Of a DNA stretch of 64,000 bases, positions 26,507 to 35,345 are shown piece by piece. The first letter of the stretch is position 1. Each line of letters starts with the position of its first letter. The DNA comes from Gammaproteobacteria bacterium (GTDB lineage Bacteria > Pseudomonadota > Gammaproteobacteria > Thiotrichales > Thiotrichaceae). The stretch lies in the NCBI GenBank assembly GCA_018822845.1, contig JAHJJD010000049.1, positions 33,998-97,997 of the forward strand, written 5' to 3'. Below the pieces are notes generated by a model. That model was not told the origin of the DNA, made no database searches, and saw only the letters and a list, made by a program, of their open reading frames with translations. Made by a program: the position numbers and the translations under genes.

Positions 26507-28753
26507 ATGTTAGGGAACCTGTTCAAGCCGAAATGGCAACACACGGACGCGAAAGTACGCATCCAGGCGCTGGACTCGCTGGCTGGCGACAGCGTGGAAA
26601 TGATCAAGCTGGCGCAAACCGACCCGCACAGCACAGTGCGCATGGAAGCTGTCGTTCGCCTGACCCATCTGCCCACACTGGTGCAGCTTGGCCATGCCGC
26701 CGGTTCCATCGGTGAGCGCGCCCGCCAGCGGCTCATCGGCCTTGCTTCCAGCGACCACCATCATGACCATTTGCTGGCTGATGTTTTCCACTGGTTGCAA
26801 AATCCTGCCCTGCTGCGCAGCATCGCCCGCGACCCCATGCGTGGCATCAAGCTGCGCCATCACGCCATCGGCGTACTGGAAGATCAGGAACTGCTGTTTA
26901 CCATCGCCAACAACGAAACATCCAGGGAAATCCAGTTTCTGGCTGCCAGCCGCATCAGCGACCTGGACCAACTGAAAACACTGGAAAAGACCCACGGCAA
27001 GAATAACAAGCGCCTGCGCCAACTCCTCAAGGAACGCATGGAGCAGGAGCAGAAACAGCAGCAACAGCAAGCCCACATCGAAAACCTGTGCAGCGAAGCC
27101 GAAACGCTGGGCAAAAACAGCAGCTGGGAACAGGACAAAACCCGCGCCCGCGTCCTCCAGCAAAGCTGGAACCAGATAGCGAAGCAGGCAGACACCAGCC
27201 AGCAACAACGTTTTGACAGCGCACTGGAAGAGTTCCGCCAACGTCTGGCCGTTTACACAGCCGAACAAGCTGAACGCAACCGCCTGCGCGCAGAACAGGA
27301 AGCAGAACAGGCTCGCCTGCAAGCCGAAGCCCAATTGCTGGCAGAACAGGCCGCCCAGGCCGAACGTGAAAGACTCGAACAAACACAACAACAACAGGCT
27401 GAAGAACGCAGACGCATCAAGCAGCAGCAGGAACAACGGGAAGAAGCCTTAAAAAACCTGCATAATGACCTGAAAAAACTGGAATCCCTCCTTGAGGAAG
27501 AGCAGTACGGTGAAGCCATCGACCTGCATAACCACTTCACACAGCGCATCAAGGAAACACCTGACTTACCCGGCAAGGACAAGGCATTCTTCCATCGCCG
27601 CATCCAGATGCTCGCCCCCTACATCCACGAATTGCAGGACTGGCGTCGCTGGGGCACTGATCAGGTACGCAAGCAACTGATTGAAACTGCCGAACACCTG
27701 CGCACAGACGATGGGCTTGACCCGGTAGAACGCGCCAAGCAAGTACAGGCGCTGCGCGATGAATGGCGCAAGCTTGCCCACATGGAGCCCGGCCAGCAAC
27801 GCGCCCTATGGAAAGAATTTGACGCCAATGCCAGCGCCGCTTACGAGCCCAGCAAACAGCATTTCAATGAACAGGCGCAGCAACGCGAAGCCAACCTTGC
27901 CGCCCGCAACCAACTCTGCGCCCAACTGGAAACCCTGGAAACGGCGACCGACTGGGAAAATGTCGACTGGCGCACCTTGCAAGCCGAGGTCAACAAACTG
28001 CGCAAGCAGTGGAAGACTGCCGGGAATATCAACCACAAGGACTGGAAACAGGTAAACCAGCGCTTCAACGCCGCCATGGACATGCTGGAAAGCCACTTCA
28101 AGGTTGAACGTGAGCGCAACTGGCAGGAACGTGCACAACTGGTCACTGAAGCCCAGGCACTGCTGGAAAACGCTGATACCCAGCAAGCCATTGAGCAAGC
28201 CAAGGAATTGCAGTCACACTGGCAGATTACCCTGGCCTCCCGCCCCGCTGACGAACAGCGCCTGTGGAAACAGTTCCGTGAGCCGATCGACGCACTGTTT
28301 GCCCGCTCCCGTGAAGAGCGCCAGCAGAAACGCGCTGAATACGATTCCCATCAGGCCGAAGCTGCCCGTCTGGAAGCCGAGAAACGTCAACGCGAACTGG
28401 AACGCCAGCAACAAAAGCAGGCAGAACTGGCTGCGCTGACCGAACAATCCGCCGCGCAGAAACAGGCGGACACTGATCCGGCCATTCAGGCTGACAATCA
28501 GGCCAAAGGTGAACAACTGTGCATGCAGATGGAAATCCTGCTGGAACTCGACACCCCAACCGAATTCCAGAAAGCGCGCATGCAATACCAGCTAGCCAAA
28601 CTGTCAGAAGCCATGCTCAGCCGTAAGGAAACAGCCAGCCCGGCAAGCCAGGCGCTGGATCTGTTGAAACAGTGGTATGCATTGGGCGGAATGCCAGCAG
28701 ACGCATTTGCCAGCCAGACCGCCCGCATCGAAACAATCAGGCAGGTTCTGTAG
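26507..28753 (+). CDS. DUF349 domain protein with long coiled coils
   Basis: Protein of 748 aa, strongly helical. The N-terminal ~150 residues look like HEAT-type repeats (KVRIQALDSLAG, DPHSTVRMEAVVRL, REIQFLAASRI). Gln/Glu/Arg-rich coiled coils follow (~180-320 and ~615-665), between which lie DUF349-like repeats with the recurring pattern W...R.LW..F (for example RALWKEFDA, RLWKQFREP). It is cytoplasmic, with no signal peptide. The family is common in gammaproteobacteria and its role is unknown. The true start may be GTG 26504 or ATG 26507. Its 3' end overlaps the convergent rdgC by 17 bp. Confidence 0.8.
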   Translation: MLGNLFKPKWQHTDAKVRIQALDSLAGDSVEMIKLAQTDPHSTVRMEAVVRLTHLPTLVQLGHAAGSIGERARQRLIGLASSDHHHDHLLADVFHWLQNPALLRSIARDPMRGIKLRHHAIGVLEDQELLFTIANNETSREIQFLAASRISDLDQLKTLEKTHGKNNKRLRQLLKERMEQEQKQQQQQAHIENLCSEAETLGKNSSWEQDKTRARVLQQSWNQIAKQADTSQQQRFDSALEEFRQRLAVYTAEQAERNRLRAEQEAEQARLQAEAQLLAEQAAQAERERLEQTQQQQAEERRRIKQQQEQREEALKNLHNDLKKLESLLEEEQYGEAIDLHNHFTQRIKETPDLPGKDKAFFHRRIQMLAPYIHELQDWRRWGTDQVRKQLIETAEHLRTDDGLDPVERAKQVQALRDEWRKLAHMEPGQQRALWKEFDANASAAYEPSKQHFNEQAQQREANLAARNQLCAQLETLETATDWENVDWRTLQAEVNKLRKQWKTAGNINHKDWKQVNQRFNAAMDMLESHFKVERERNWQERAQLVTEAQALLENADTQQAIEQAKELQSHWQITLASRPADEQRLWKQFREPIDALFARSREERQQKRAEYDSHQAEAARLEAEKRQRELERQQQKQAELAALTEQSAAQKQADTDPAIQADNQAKGEQLCMQMEILLELDTPTEFQKARMQYQLAKLSEAMLSRKETASPASQALDLLKQWYALGGMPADAFASQTARIETIRQVL

Positions 28754-29669
28754 AAGAATCTGCCACCTCTTCCCCGTTAAAACAGCGCATCAGGTCAGCC
28801 AGCATGCGGCTGACTTCGCCTGTCATCAGCGCGAACTCGATGTCCAGCTTTTCTGCATGAGACTGTGGGTCAGCATCCTTGAGGCTTTCTTCCAGCACAT
28901 CCAGGAAACGCACCCGGCGGATACCCAGATCGTCGCCCAGGATGAAACTGATTTTCTCATCCCACACCAGCCCCAGTTTTGAAACCATCTTGCCTGCCGC
29001 CAGATTGGCCTGTACTTCTTCTGCCGTGAGCTCGTGGCGCTTGAATACCGCCACACTTTGCTCTTCACCCTGACTGCGCAACTCGCAATCTTCACCGAGG
29101 GCAAACGGGGCAGGCAGACTGCTTTCATCCGCCAGCCATTGCGTCATCAGACTGGCCGGGCTGCTATCGGTCTTGGGGGGAACCACTGGCAAACTGCCAA
29201 TGGTACTGCGCAGCAAATGGGTCAGGCGCTCACCCTGCGTATTGGAAGAAGTATTGATCACCATCCAGCCGTGCTGTGGATCAATCCATGCATCAATCTT
29301 TTTGGTACGGGTGAAAGCCTGCGGGAGTAATTCAAATTCGATTTCGTCGCGCAAATCCTGTTTCTCGCGCTTGCCGATCTTGCGCCCTTCCTTTTCCTCG
29401 ATTTCGGCGACGGTGGCATCCAGCTCTTCACGGATGACAGAAGCAGGCAGCATCCGCTCCTGATGTCCCAGTGTCAGCAGCAGGTAGCCGTTGGCTGCGT
29501 GCACCAACTGATCGCTGTTTCTGCCGAAGGGAGAAGTCCAGCCGGAATTTTCGCGCTGTTCCTTGCCACAACCCTGGAATGGCCGTGATTCCAGCGCTTC
29601 ATGCAATTCTTCGGGGGAAAGGGTGAACTCGCTGCTGAACTGGAGCAGGTACAGGTTTTTAAACCACAT
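28737..29669 (-). CDS. rdgC: Recombination-associated protein RdgC
   Basis: Protein of 310 aa matching RdgC throughout: N-terminal MWFKNLYLLQF, DQLVHAANGYLLL, QERMLPASVIREEL, IDAWIDPQHGWMVINTSS, and a C-terminal FALMTGEVSRMLADL. RdgC forms a ring-shaped dimer that binds double-stranded DNA without sequence preference and modulates RecA at the nucleoid. The length is normal. The 3' end overlaps the DUF349 gene on the other strand by 17 bp, leaving no room for a separate terminator. Confidence 0.95.
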   Translation of the reverse strand: MWFKNLYLLQFSSEFTLSPEELHEALESRPFQGCGKEQRENSGWTSPFGRNSDQLVHAANGYLLLTLGHQERMLPASVIREELDATVAEIEEKEGRKIGKREKQDLRDEIEFELLPQAFTRTKKIDAWIDPQHGWMVINTSSNTQGERLTHLLRSTIGSLPVVPPKTDSSPASLMTQWLADESSLPAPFALGEDCELRSQGEEQSVAVFKRHELTAEEVQANLAAGKMVSKLGLVWDEKISFILGDDLGIRRVRFLDVLEESLKDADPQSHAEKLDIEFALMTGEVSRMLADLMRCFNGEEVADSSTEPA

Positions 29670-29728
29670 GGCACGGCCTTTTATTGATTAAGTGGAAGCC
29701 GGATTATGCCGGAGAACACCCCCCAAAC

Positions 29729-30862
29729 TCAAACAAACGGTATTGTGCCAAAGCTGCTCCATGGGTTACCACAGCGTAACCAGTTCTGCGCCAATGAGCC
29801 ATATACGGCGCGGTAATCCTGGGTAACGTGCAGGTTGCCACCTGCATCCAGCTCGTTCAGGCGCGGCGCATCGCCGTAGATGCCGCCACGTACCTTGCCA
29901 CCCATCACCAGTTGCACAGAAGCGCTACCATGATCAGTGCCACCCCCGTGATTTTCCTGTACCCGGCGACCAAACTCTGAATAGGTCACGAGCAGCACAT
30001 CATTCCAGCGTCCACCTTTTTTCATGGAAGTGGAGAAGGAATTCAACGCCCCTGCCAAACGGTTCAACAGGTTGCTTTGCATATTGATCTGGCCTGAATG
30101 CGTGTCGAAACCATCAAGCGTCACCACATAAACGGCAGCATCAACTCCGCTGAGGATCATTTTGGCAACAGATTCCAGATCGCGGCCAATGTCGCTGGTA
30201 GCAAAATTGACGCCCAGTGGCACGGAACGCTTCAGTTTGTTGCTGAGTTGCTGACCAGTATTGTATAACTGGTTCTGCACGTTGGTCAGATGTGCCAGCG
30301 CCGGGGTCTGGCGGGAAACGGGAATGGCATCCAGCATATTAACCTGACTGAGGAAAACCTGCGGGCTTTGCATGGCAATGGCATGACAATCCTTGCCCGC
30401 CAGCGGCCCCATGCTTTCGCCGATGACGATACCGTGCAAGCCCTGCTTGTAACCGGGCATCACCTGGGCCAGCCAACCATCAGGCGAATATTCGCCAACA
30501 CTAGTGCCAGTCTCCCAAATATCGCAGGAGCGGAAATGTGACAAATCGGTATGTGGGTAACCCACCCCCTGGATGAATGCCATTTCGCCCGCTTCCCAGC
30601 TTGGCTTGAGCGCTGCCAGGTAAGGGTTCAGCGACACTCCCTGGCCAATATCCAGTACCCGGTGGCGGGGAACGGCAATTTTGGGGCGCAATTTGTAATA
30701 AAGCGGGTCAGTGTACGGAATCAGGGTATTCAAGCCATCATTACCACCCGCCAGCCTGACCAACACCAATACACGCTGACCCGCTGTTGCGGCAGCCTGT
30801 TCCGGTAACAACCCCATGAATGGCAGCAAGGCTGCCATGCCCAGAAAGTCTCTACGTTTCAC
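29729..30862 (-). CDS. DUF1501 protein, Tat-exported
   Basis: Protein of 377 aa with a twin-arginine-like signal (KRRDFLGMAALLPFMGLL, cleavage near AAATA). The mature part carries the DUF1501 pattern: LVLVRLAGGNDGLNTLIPY, YPHTDLSHFRSCDIWETG, YVVTLDGFDTHSGQ and TYSEFGRRVQENHGGGTDHG. It is related to the alkaline phosphatase/sulfatase superfamily, with Asp/His residues that could bind metal. Function is unestablished. It follows the DUF1800 gene in the same direction with a 48-bp gap, a pairing widespread in bacteria, so the two probably act together in the periplasm. Confidence 0.88.
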   Translation of the reverse strand: MKRRDFLGMAALLPFMGLLPEQAAATAGQRVLVLVRLAGGNDGLNTLIPYTDPLYYKLRPKIAVPRHRVLDIGQGVSLNPYLAALKPSWEAGEMAFIQGVGYPHTDLSHFRSCDIWETGTSVGEYSPDGWLAQVMPGYKQGLHGIVIGESMGPLAGKDCHAIAMQSPQVFLSQVNMLDAIPVSRQTPALAHLTNVQNQLYNTGQQLSNKLKRSVPLGVNFATSDIGRDLESVAKMILSGVDAAVYVVTLDGFDTHSGQINMQSNLLNRLAGALNSFSTSMKKGGRWNDVLLVTYSEFGRRVQENHGGGTDHGSASVQLVMGGKVRGGIYGDAPRLNELDAGGNLHVTQDYRAVYGSLAQNWLRCGNPWSSFGTIPFV

Positions 30863-30910
30863 TTACACACAACCCTCAACAAAAACATGGCCTGCCCCGC
30901 TCCCGCTCCA

Positions 30911-32203
30911 TCAGGTGACCTGAAAAGCAGGGTCAAGCAATAGCGACCTCACCAACCGACGATCCCCCGGACTGTCTGGAAGTGGGCGTAACGGTTTGAC
31001 AGGCAACATCCAGTCCACCAGCCGTTCATTCGGAGCATCCGGCAAACGCAAACCAGTTTGCACACGCTGATCAAGATTACCGCGTGACAACTTGGACAGA
31101 TAAGCAGTGCGAATCAGCATGGTCTGCGTCGTGATCCAGTGCTCCCCTCCTTGCCAGCCCTTGACGTTGGGCGGGTCAAACAACTCCTGACCCAGCAGGC
31201 GGCACAGATTGAGCAGTTCGGTGGTCGACTCACGCGGGTACGGAATCATCCGCACCGTACCAATCAGTATTTCGACCGGCGACTTGATCAGGGTTCCCCT
31301 GTTACGCACATCCCAGAATTGCTGGCTGTTCAACACAGTACGCATCAAATCCTTGATGTCGTAGCCGGAAGCGCGGAAAGATTGCCCCCATGACTTGATG
31401 ACACCTGCATCCGGTGTGCCATTATTGACGAAACTTCGCCACACCTTTTCACAGACACGCTCGGGGGTACGCGGATTCGCCAGCAGCATGTCGATGATGT
31501 CATCGCCGTTAAAGCTGCCGGTTTTGCCCATGAAGGTTACGCGGCTGCCATCGTGCAAATCCCGACGGTTAACAAAGCTGCCATTGCTGTTATCCACGTT
31601 CCAGCCGGTGAAAGCTTTGGCAGCGGCTTTCACATCTGTTTCGTGGTAATGCCCCCTGCCCAGCGTAAACAGCTCCAGCAGTTCGCGCGCAAAATTCTCG
31701 TTGGGCTGATCCTTTACATTCTGGTATCCATCCAGATACACCAGCATGGCTGGATCCTTGGCGATGGCATGCAGGAAATCGGCGTAATTACCCAGCGCAT
31801 GTCTGCGTAGCAGCAAATTCTGCTTGTGCAGCAAACTGGGTTGCAGGGTCTTTTGCAGGGACGAGGTAAAATGGTTATGCCAGAACAGCGTCATACGCTC
31901 GAGAAAGGGTGAGCGGGTTGCCAGCATTTGTTCGATCCACCACCCTTTCAGGCGCTTGCCTTCGCCTTGCGCAATCATCCACGCACGCTTGCGGGTTTCC
32001 GCATCCGTCAGCCGCATCGGTTCAAGCTTGTACCAGGGAGTCATGGCAGGTGCAGGTTTGACAGGGGAAACGGGAGCCTTAAGGATGCGCTCTACCGCTT
32101 CCTCACGGGTTCTTCCCTCAAGATTCTTGATTGCCTGCCACTCAGCACCCAACCCTGTACGAGATACAAGGTGCGAAGCTTCAGCAAAGGTGAGAACAGT
32201 CAT
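30911..32203 (-). CDS. DUF1800 protein
   Basis: Protein of 430 aa. DUF1800 signatures are ERMTLFWHNHFTSS, NENFARELLELFTLG, FTGWNVDN, SPVEILIGTVRM and PPNVKGWQGGEHWI. ATG 32203 is preferred because GAGGG lies five bases upstream; an ATG at 32224 is farther from any site. No signal peptide is evident, although its DUF1501 partner is exported via Tat. Co-export with the partner is possible. Upstream, a 66-bp gap separates it from the membrane protein gene in the same direction. Confidence 0.88.
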   Translation of the reverse strand: MTVLTFAEASHLVSRTGLGAEWQAIKNLEGRTREEAVERILKAPVSPVKPAPAMTPWYKLEPMRLTDAETRKRAWMIAQGEGKRLKGWWIEQMLATRSPFLERMTLFWHNHFTSSLQKTLQPSLLHKQNLLLRRHALGNYADFLHAIAKDPAMLVYLDGYQNVKDQPNENFARELLELFTLGRGHYHETDVKAAAKAFTGWNVDNSNGSFVNRRDLHDGSRVTFMGKTGSFNGDDIIDMLLANPRTPERVCEKVWRSFVNNGTPDAGVIKSWGQSFRASGYDIKDLMRTVLNSQQFWDVRNRGTLIKSPVEILIGTVRMIPYPRESTTELLNLCRLLGQELFDPPNVKGWQGGEHWITTQTMLIRTAYLSKLSRGNLDQRVQTGLRLPDAPNERLVDWMLPVKPLRPLPDSPGDRRLVRSLLLDPAFQVT

Positions 32204-32269
32204 ATAACCCTCAAGCCCATTCACGACACACGGACATTATTAACCGACGAAACCTGAAGGCTTAATGAA

Positions 32270-33295
32270 TCAAGAAGCAGAACTGCGGACAAAATTACCT
32301 AATGTGACTAATGTGGACAAAAATGAAGCAACCATCGCAATCAAGCTGATAAATAATTCGGCAGTCTTACGAAGCACACGGACAGAACCTATTGCCCCTT
32401 TTCCCAGCAGTTTCATGATTCCCTTGGTTTCTGCGCCATATTTTAGACCAAGTTTTTCCAGCCGCACCAGATCGTCACCGTTATCAACGTATTTTAGTAG
32501 ATGCACAACATCCGCTGTGGAGCTTGCTTTACGAATATTATTTATACGCCCCGCCGTTTGCTTGATCGCCTGGACAGCCTGCGGATTATATGACCTGATA
32601 GCGGCCTTACTGACCCCATCAAGATTCCTTTCGGCGCGGGCAGCCAGCAGGAATGCCTTGTAATCAAAAACATCATTCCCCTGCTTCAACAGAAACTTCT
32701 GGAATTTTGGCGTCAACCTGCCAGTGCGTGCCGCCAGTTTGGCGGTGGAAACGCCGCCTTTCGCGGGCGTGGATGCGCCTGCGCTGGCAATTGTAGCAGC
32801 CGTCAAACCCAGACCGATTCCCGACAGGGTAACAATCAGCTCATTGACCGGCTCACCCCTGGCATGGAGTTGATATTGCTCCCACAAATCGCGCGCATCA
32901 CCGACCACGGTAAAATCGGAAGTTAGCGCGCCCGCAACACCTGCACCGCTTTCCGCCTCACCTTGCATAAAACCACTGGCGAAATCATTGACGCTACGGC
33001 GGGCAGTATTCAACGGGGATTCCAGCCGTTTTATGTCGGCTTCAAATTCGGCGGGGTCGACAGCATAGCCAAAGGTGCCTGCCAGATGCAGGTACATGCG
33101 GGCATCCGCAGGATTGTCATGGGCAATGGCGTCCCGCACCTGCTGGCGAACGTCTTCGTCACTGACCTGGTGCAGCATCATTTGCGCCACATCCGCCGCC
33201 ACTTCATCGTACTGCCAGTAATCCAGCAACGCCTTCAGGCTGCCAGCCAATAGCAGTACGGAAACAAGCAACAACAGGTAATTCCAGAATTTCAT
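32270..33295 (-). CDS. Unknown membrane protein (about three membrane segments)
   Basis: Protein of 341 aa that I do not recognise. Segments visible: an N-terminal helix (YLLLLVSVLLLAGSL, ~6-20); a mid-protein Gly/Ala-rich hydrophobic stretch near 153-175 (LSGIGLGLTAATIASAG); and a C-terminal one (LFISLIAMVASFLSTLVTL, ~313-331). Between the first two is an acidic soluble region (~25-140), and between the last two a basic one (~180-305). It starts 9 bp after metA and is probably in the ATPase-metA operon. It could be a colicin-like or small-molecule-responsive membrane protein; nothing in the sequence decides. Confidence 0.6.
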   Translation of the reverse strand: MKFWNYLLLLVSVLLLAGSLKALLDYWQYDEVAADVAQMMLHQVSDEDVRQQVRDAIAHDNPADARMYLHLAGTFGYAVDPAEFEADIKRLESPLNTARRSVNDFASGFMQGEAESGAGVAGALTSDFTVVGDARDLWEQYQLHARGEPVNELIVTLSGIGLGLTAATIASAGASTPAKGGVSTAKLAARTGRLTPKFQKFLLKQGNDVFDYKAFLLAARAERNLDGVSKAAIRSYNPQAVQAIKQTAGRINNIRKASSTADVVHLLKYVDNGDDLVRLEKLGLKYGAETKGIMKLLGKGAIGSVRVLRKTAELFISLIAMVASFLSTLVTLGNFVRSSAS

Positions 33296-33304
33296 CCAGA
33301 GAGC

Positions 33305-34390
33305 TTAGCGCATCCCCAGCTGTTTGCGCAGCCCCAGCGGGTCATCAGGGTCAACGCCATCCATAAAGGGCTTTTGGCGGTCGTTATTGGTCAACTGATA
33401 AACCTTGCCAATCCAGTTGCTATAGAACACTTTCGCCGTATCGCGCCAGGTATTGTGCAACATCGGCAGCAGCAGCTTTTCGGGGAAATCCGGCAGCGGA
33501 TTTCCCAGACGTTTCGCCTTTTCCTGCTCCAGCCGGTATTCATTGAGGATGGCCTTGGCCTTGGGGCGCAAATAATTCTGCGGGAATGGCGGGTAATCCT
33601 CGCGCGTACCCTGGAACCAGCGGGTCACTTCACGGCGGTATTCCTTCAACAGGCTGACAGCATCGTATTCCGGGTGTCCTTGCAGGAAAATCATGCGGAA
33701 CAGGTCGGGGCTGACCGCCATATGCACACCTGCTTCCTCACTTTCCACCAGCACCTGCACGCCAACGGCTTCGAGTGGCCCACGGTCAATCTGGTTGAAA
33801 CGGGAATGCGGCACGTCGAAACGGGTATTCAGGTCATTGACCAGCGGATGTTCCGGCATGGTCACGGCATGGTCATACACCCCCCAGCGCTTGTAACCCA
33901 GCGGGCGACGGCGGATACCCCACAAATGCTGTACCAGCGCGTGGCTGGAAAGGCAGGAACACAGCGTGGAAGTCACATTATCCTGTGCCCATGCCGCCAC
34001 TTCGCACAAGCCATCCCAGAACGGCTCATCCTCCAGATGCTCTGCCGCAGGGTTGGCACCGGTAATGATCAGCGCATCCAGCCCCTGCTCCTGCAAATCC
34101 GCGAACTTGTCGTAATACCGGGCGATATGTTGCTGTGCCTTTTCACCACGCGGCAAGGTATCCAGTGTGAACGGGTGAATATGGAATTGCGCAATCAGGT
34201 TGGACTCATTCACCAGCCGGAAAAACTGCCGCTCGGTCGCCTCCAGTGCTGCATCCGGCATCATGTTGAGGAAGCCGATATGCAGTTCGCGGATATCCTG
34301 ATTGAAGGCGTAATCCTCGCTCAGGATAGTCTGGCCTTCCTGTCTGAGCCGCTCGAAGGTCGGCAATCCGGTGTGTGCGACTAGTGGCAT
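33305..34390 (-). CDS. metA: Homoserine O-acyltransferase, MetA family
   Basis: Protein of 361 aa of the MetA (class I glutamine amidotransferase-like) family, which acylates homoserine at the entry to methionine synthesis. Family landmarks: RELHIGFLNMMPDAALEATERQF, ITGANP, the nucleophile Cys in STLCSCLSSHA, PHSRFNQI, and GHPEYD with the catalytic His and Glu region. The position that separates succinyl (Gly) from acetyl (Glu) users in MetA enzymes aligns with an Ala here (TGANPA), so succinyl-CoA is more likely, but this is inference. The N-terminus is longer than E. coli's. It lies 19 bp downstream of a P-loop ATPase gene. Confidence 0.87.
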   Translation of the reverse strand: MPLVAHTGLPTFERLRQEGQTILSEDYAFNQDIRELHIGFLNMMPDAALEATERQFFRLVNESNLIAQFHIHPFTLDTLPRGEKAQQHIARYYDKFADLQEQGLDALIITGANPAAEHLEDEPFWDGLCEVAAWAQDNVTSTLCSCLSSHALVQHLWGIRRRPLGYKRWGVYDHAVTMPEHPLVNDLNTRFDVPHSRFNQIDRGPLEAVGVQVLVESEEAGVHMAVSPDLFRMIFLQGHPEYDAVSLLKEYRREVTRWFQGTREDYPPFPQNYLRPKAKAILNEYRLEQEKAKRLGNPLPDFPEKLLLPMLHNTWRDTAKVFYSNWIGKVYQLTNNDRQKPFMDGVDPDDPLGLRKQLGMR

Positions 34391-34409
34391 GTTTTCCCTT
34401 CACCCCCTG

Positions 34410-35261
34410 TCATGGCTGGTGGCGGCTGATGGCAAGCTCAACCAGTGCGTTGAAATCAGCCTCCTTATGCACCTGGGCGACTTCCTCTGACGTTACCGTA
34501 TAACCGTAATCGCGGGCAATCGCCTCGTAGCGGGGAATGCGTGAGTGGAACAGGCGCGGGAACACCCAGCGGGTGAACTCGTCCGGCTCCATTTCCGCCG
34601 CATACTGCAAGCCCTTTTCCTGCAAATACACCGCCAGGTTTTCACGCAGAAAGGCCGGGCGGTAATACAGCGGTTTCGGGTCACTGCGGGCGCGATCAAT
34701 CAGCTTCTGTTCCTCGTCCTTGGTGGTCACCTTGATATAGAGTACCAGGGTATGTTCCGCAAGTGTTTCAAATACAGCAGGTTCTTCCAGCTCGCACAGG
34801 CTGCCGCCAGCATCATTGACGAAGTGGGAATAGCCGTAAATCAGTTGCGCCTTGCGGATGAATTCGGGCACATCGTGCATCGCGGCGATTTCAGCCTCGC
34901 GGTATTGCGCCTGACGCCGCATGAAATCATCCAGTGGCACGCCCCCCAGTTCCGGGTTGCCCAGCTTGCCGACGAATGACAGCACTGGCCCCAGATCGTT
35001 GACGCGGATGTTGTTGCGGATGTAAATCCAGTCATTGCGCAGCAACTCACGCAGGAACGGCACTTTCATCGCCTGTTCCTTGATGAGGTCCATGATGTCC
35101 TCATCCAGGTAGCGGGTGCCAATGCGGTAATCGCCGGAATAATGGAACCAGTCATGCTCGCGCAGCATGCTGGAAATGTAGGTTTTGCCCACGCCGGACA
35201 TGCCCAGCAGGGTGATCTTTTTATGTTCCCAGTTACGGTATTGTTCTACGCTCAGACGCAC
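34410..35261 (-). CDS. P-loop ATPase/kinase-like protein next to metA
   Basis: Protein of 283 aa with a clear Walker A (LLGMSGVGKTYISSML, ~18-33). It contains HYSGDYRIGTRYL and many acidic and aromatic residues, and an HFVNDAGGSLCEL segment that may be Walker B-like. The shape suggests a small-molecule kinase or a P-loop regulator rather than an AAA+ machine, and I cannot name a substrate. It is the first gene of an operon with metA and the membrane protein, and is divergent from dusB across an 84-bp gap. The association with metA hints at a link to methionine or homoserine metabolism. Confidence 0.7.
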   Translation of the reverse strand: MRLSVEQYRNWEHKKITLLGMSGVGKTYISSMLREHDWFHYSGDYRIGTRYLDEDIMDLIKEQAMKVPFLRELLRNDWIYIRNNIRVNDLGPVLSFVGKLGNPELGGVPLDDFMRRQAQYREAEIAAMHDVPEFIRKAQLIYGYSHFVNDAGGSLCELEEPAVFETLAEHTLVLYIKVTTKDEEQKLIDRARSDPKPLYYRPAFLRENLAVYLQEKGLQYAAEMEPDEFTRWVFPRLFHSRIPRYEAIARDYGYTVTSEEVAQVHKEADFNALVELAISRHQP

Positions 35262-35302
35262 AATAAATCTCCGTGGAGGTGGTTTATTCAGTGGGCAGAT
35301 AC

Positions 35303-35335
35303 TTTACCACAAGCGGGCAGATTTGCTGTGGTAAA
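35303..35335. promoter_or_regulatory. Palindrome in the dusB leader
   Basis: TTTACCACA (35303-35311) and TGTGGTAAA (35327-35335) form a perfect 9-bp inverted repeat with a 15-base centre, ending 10 bases before the dusB ATG. No standard ribosome-binding site is visible between it and the ATG. It could be an operator for the divergent pair or an RNA hairpin that limits dusB translation. Confidence 0.45.
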
Positions 35336-35345
35336 CTGCCGCGTC

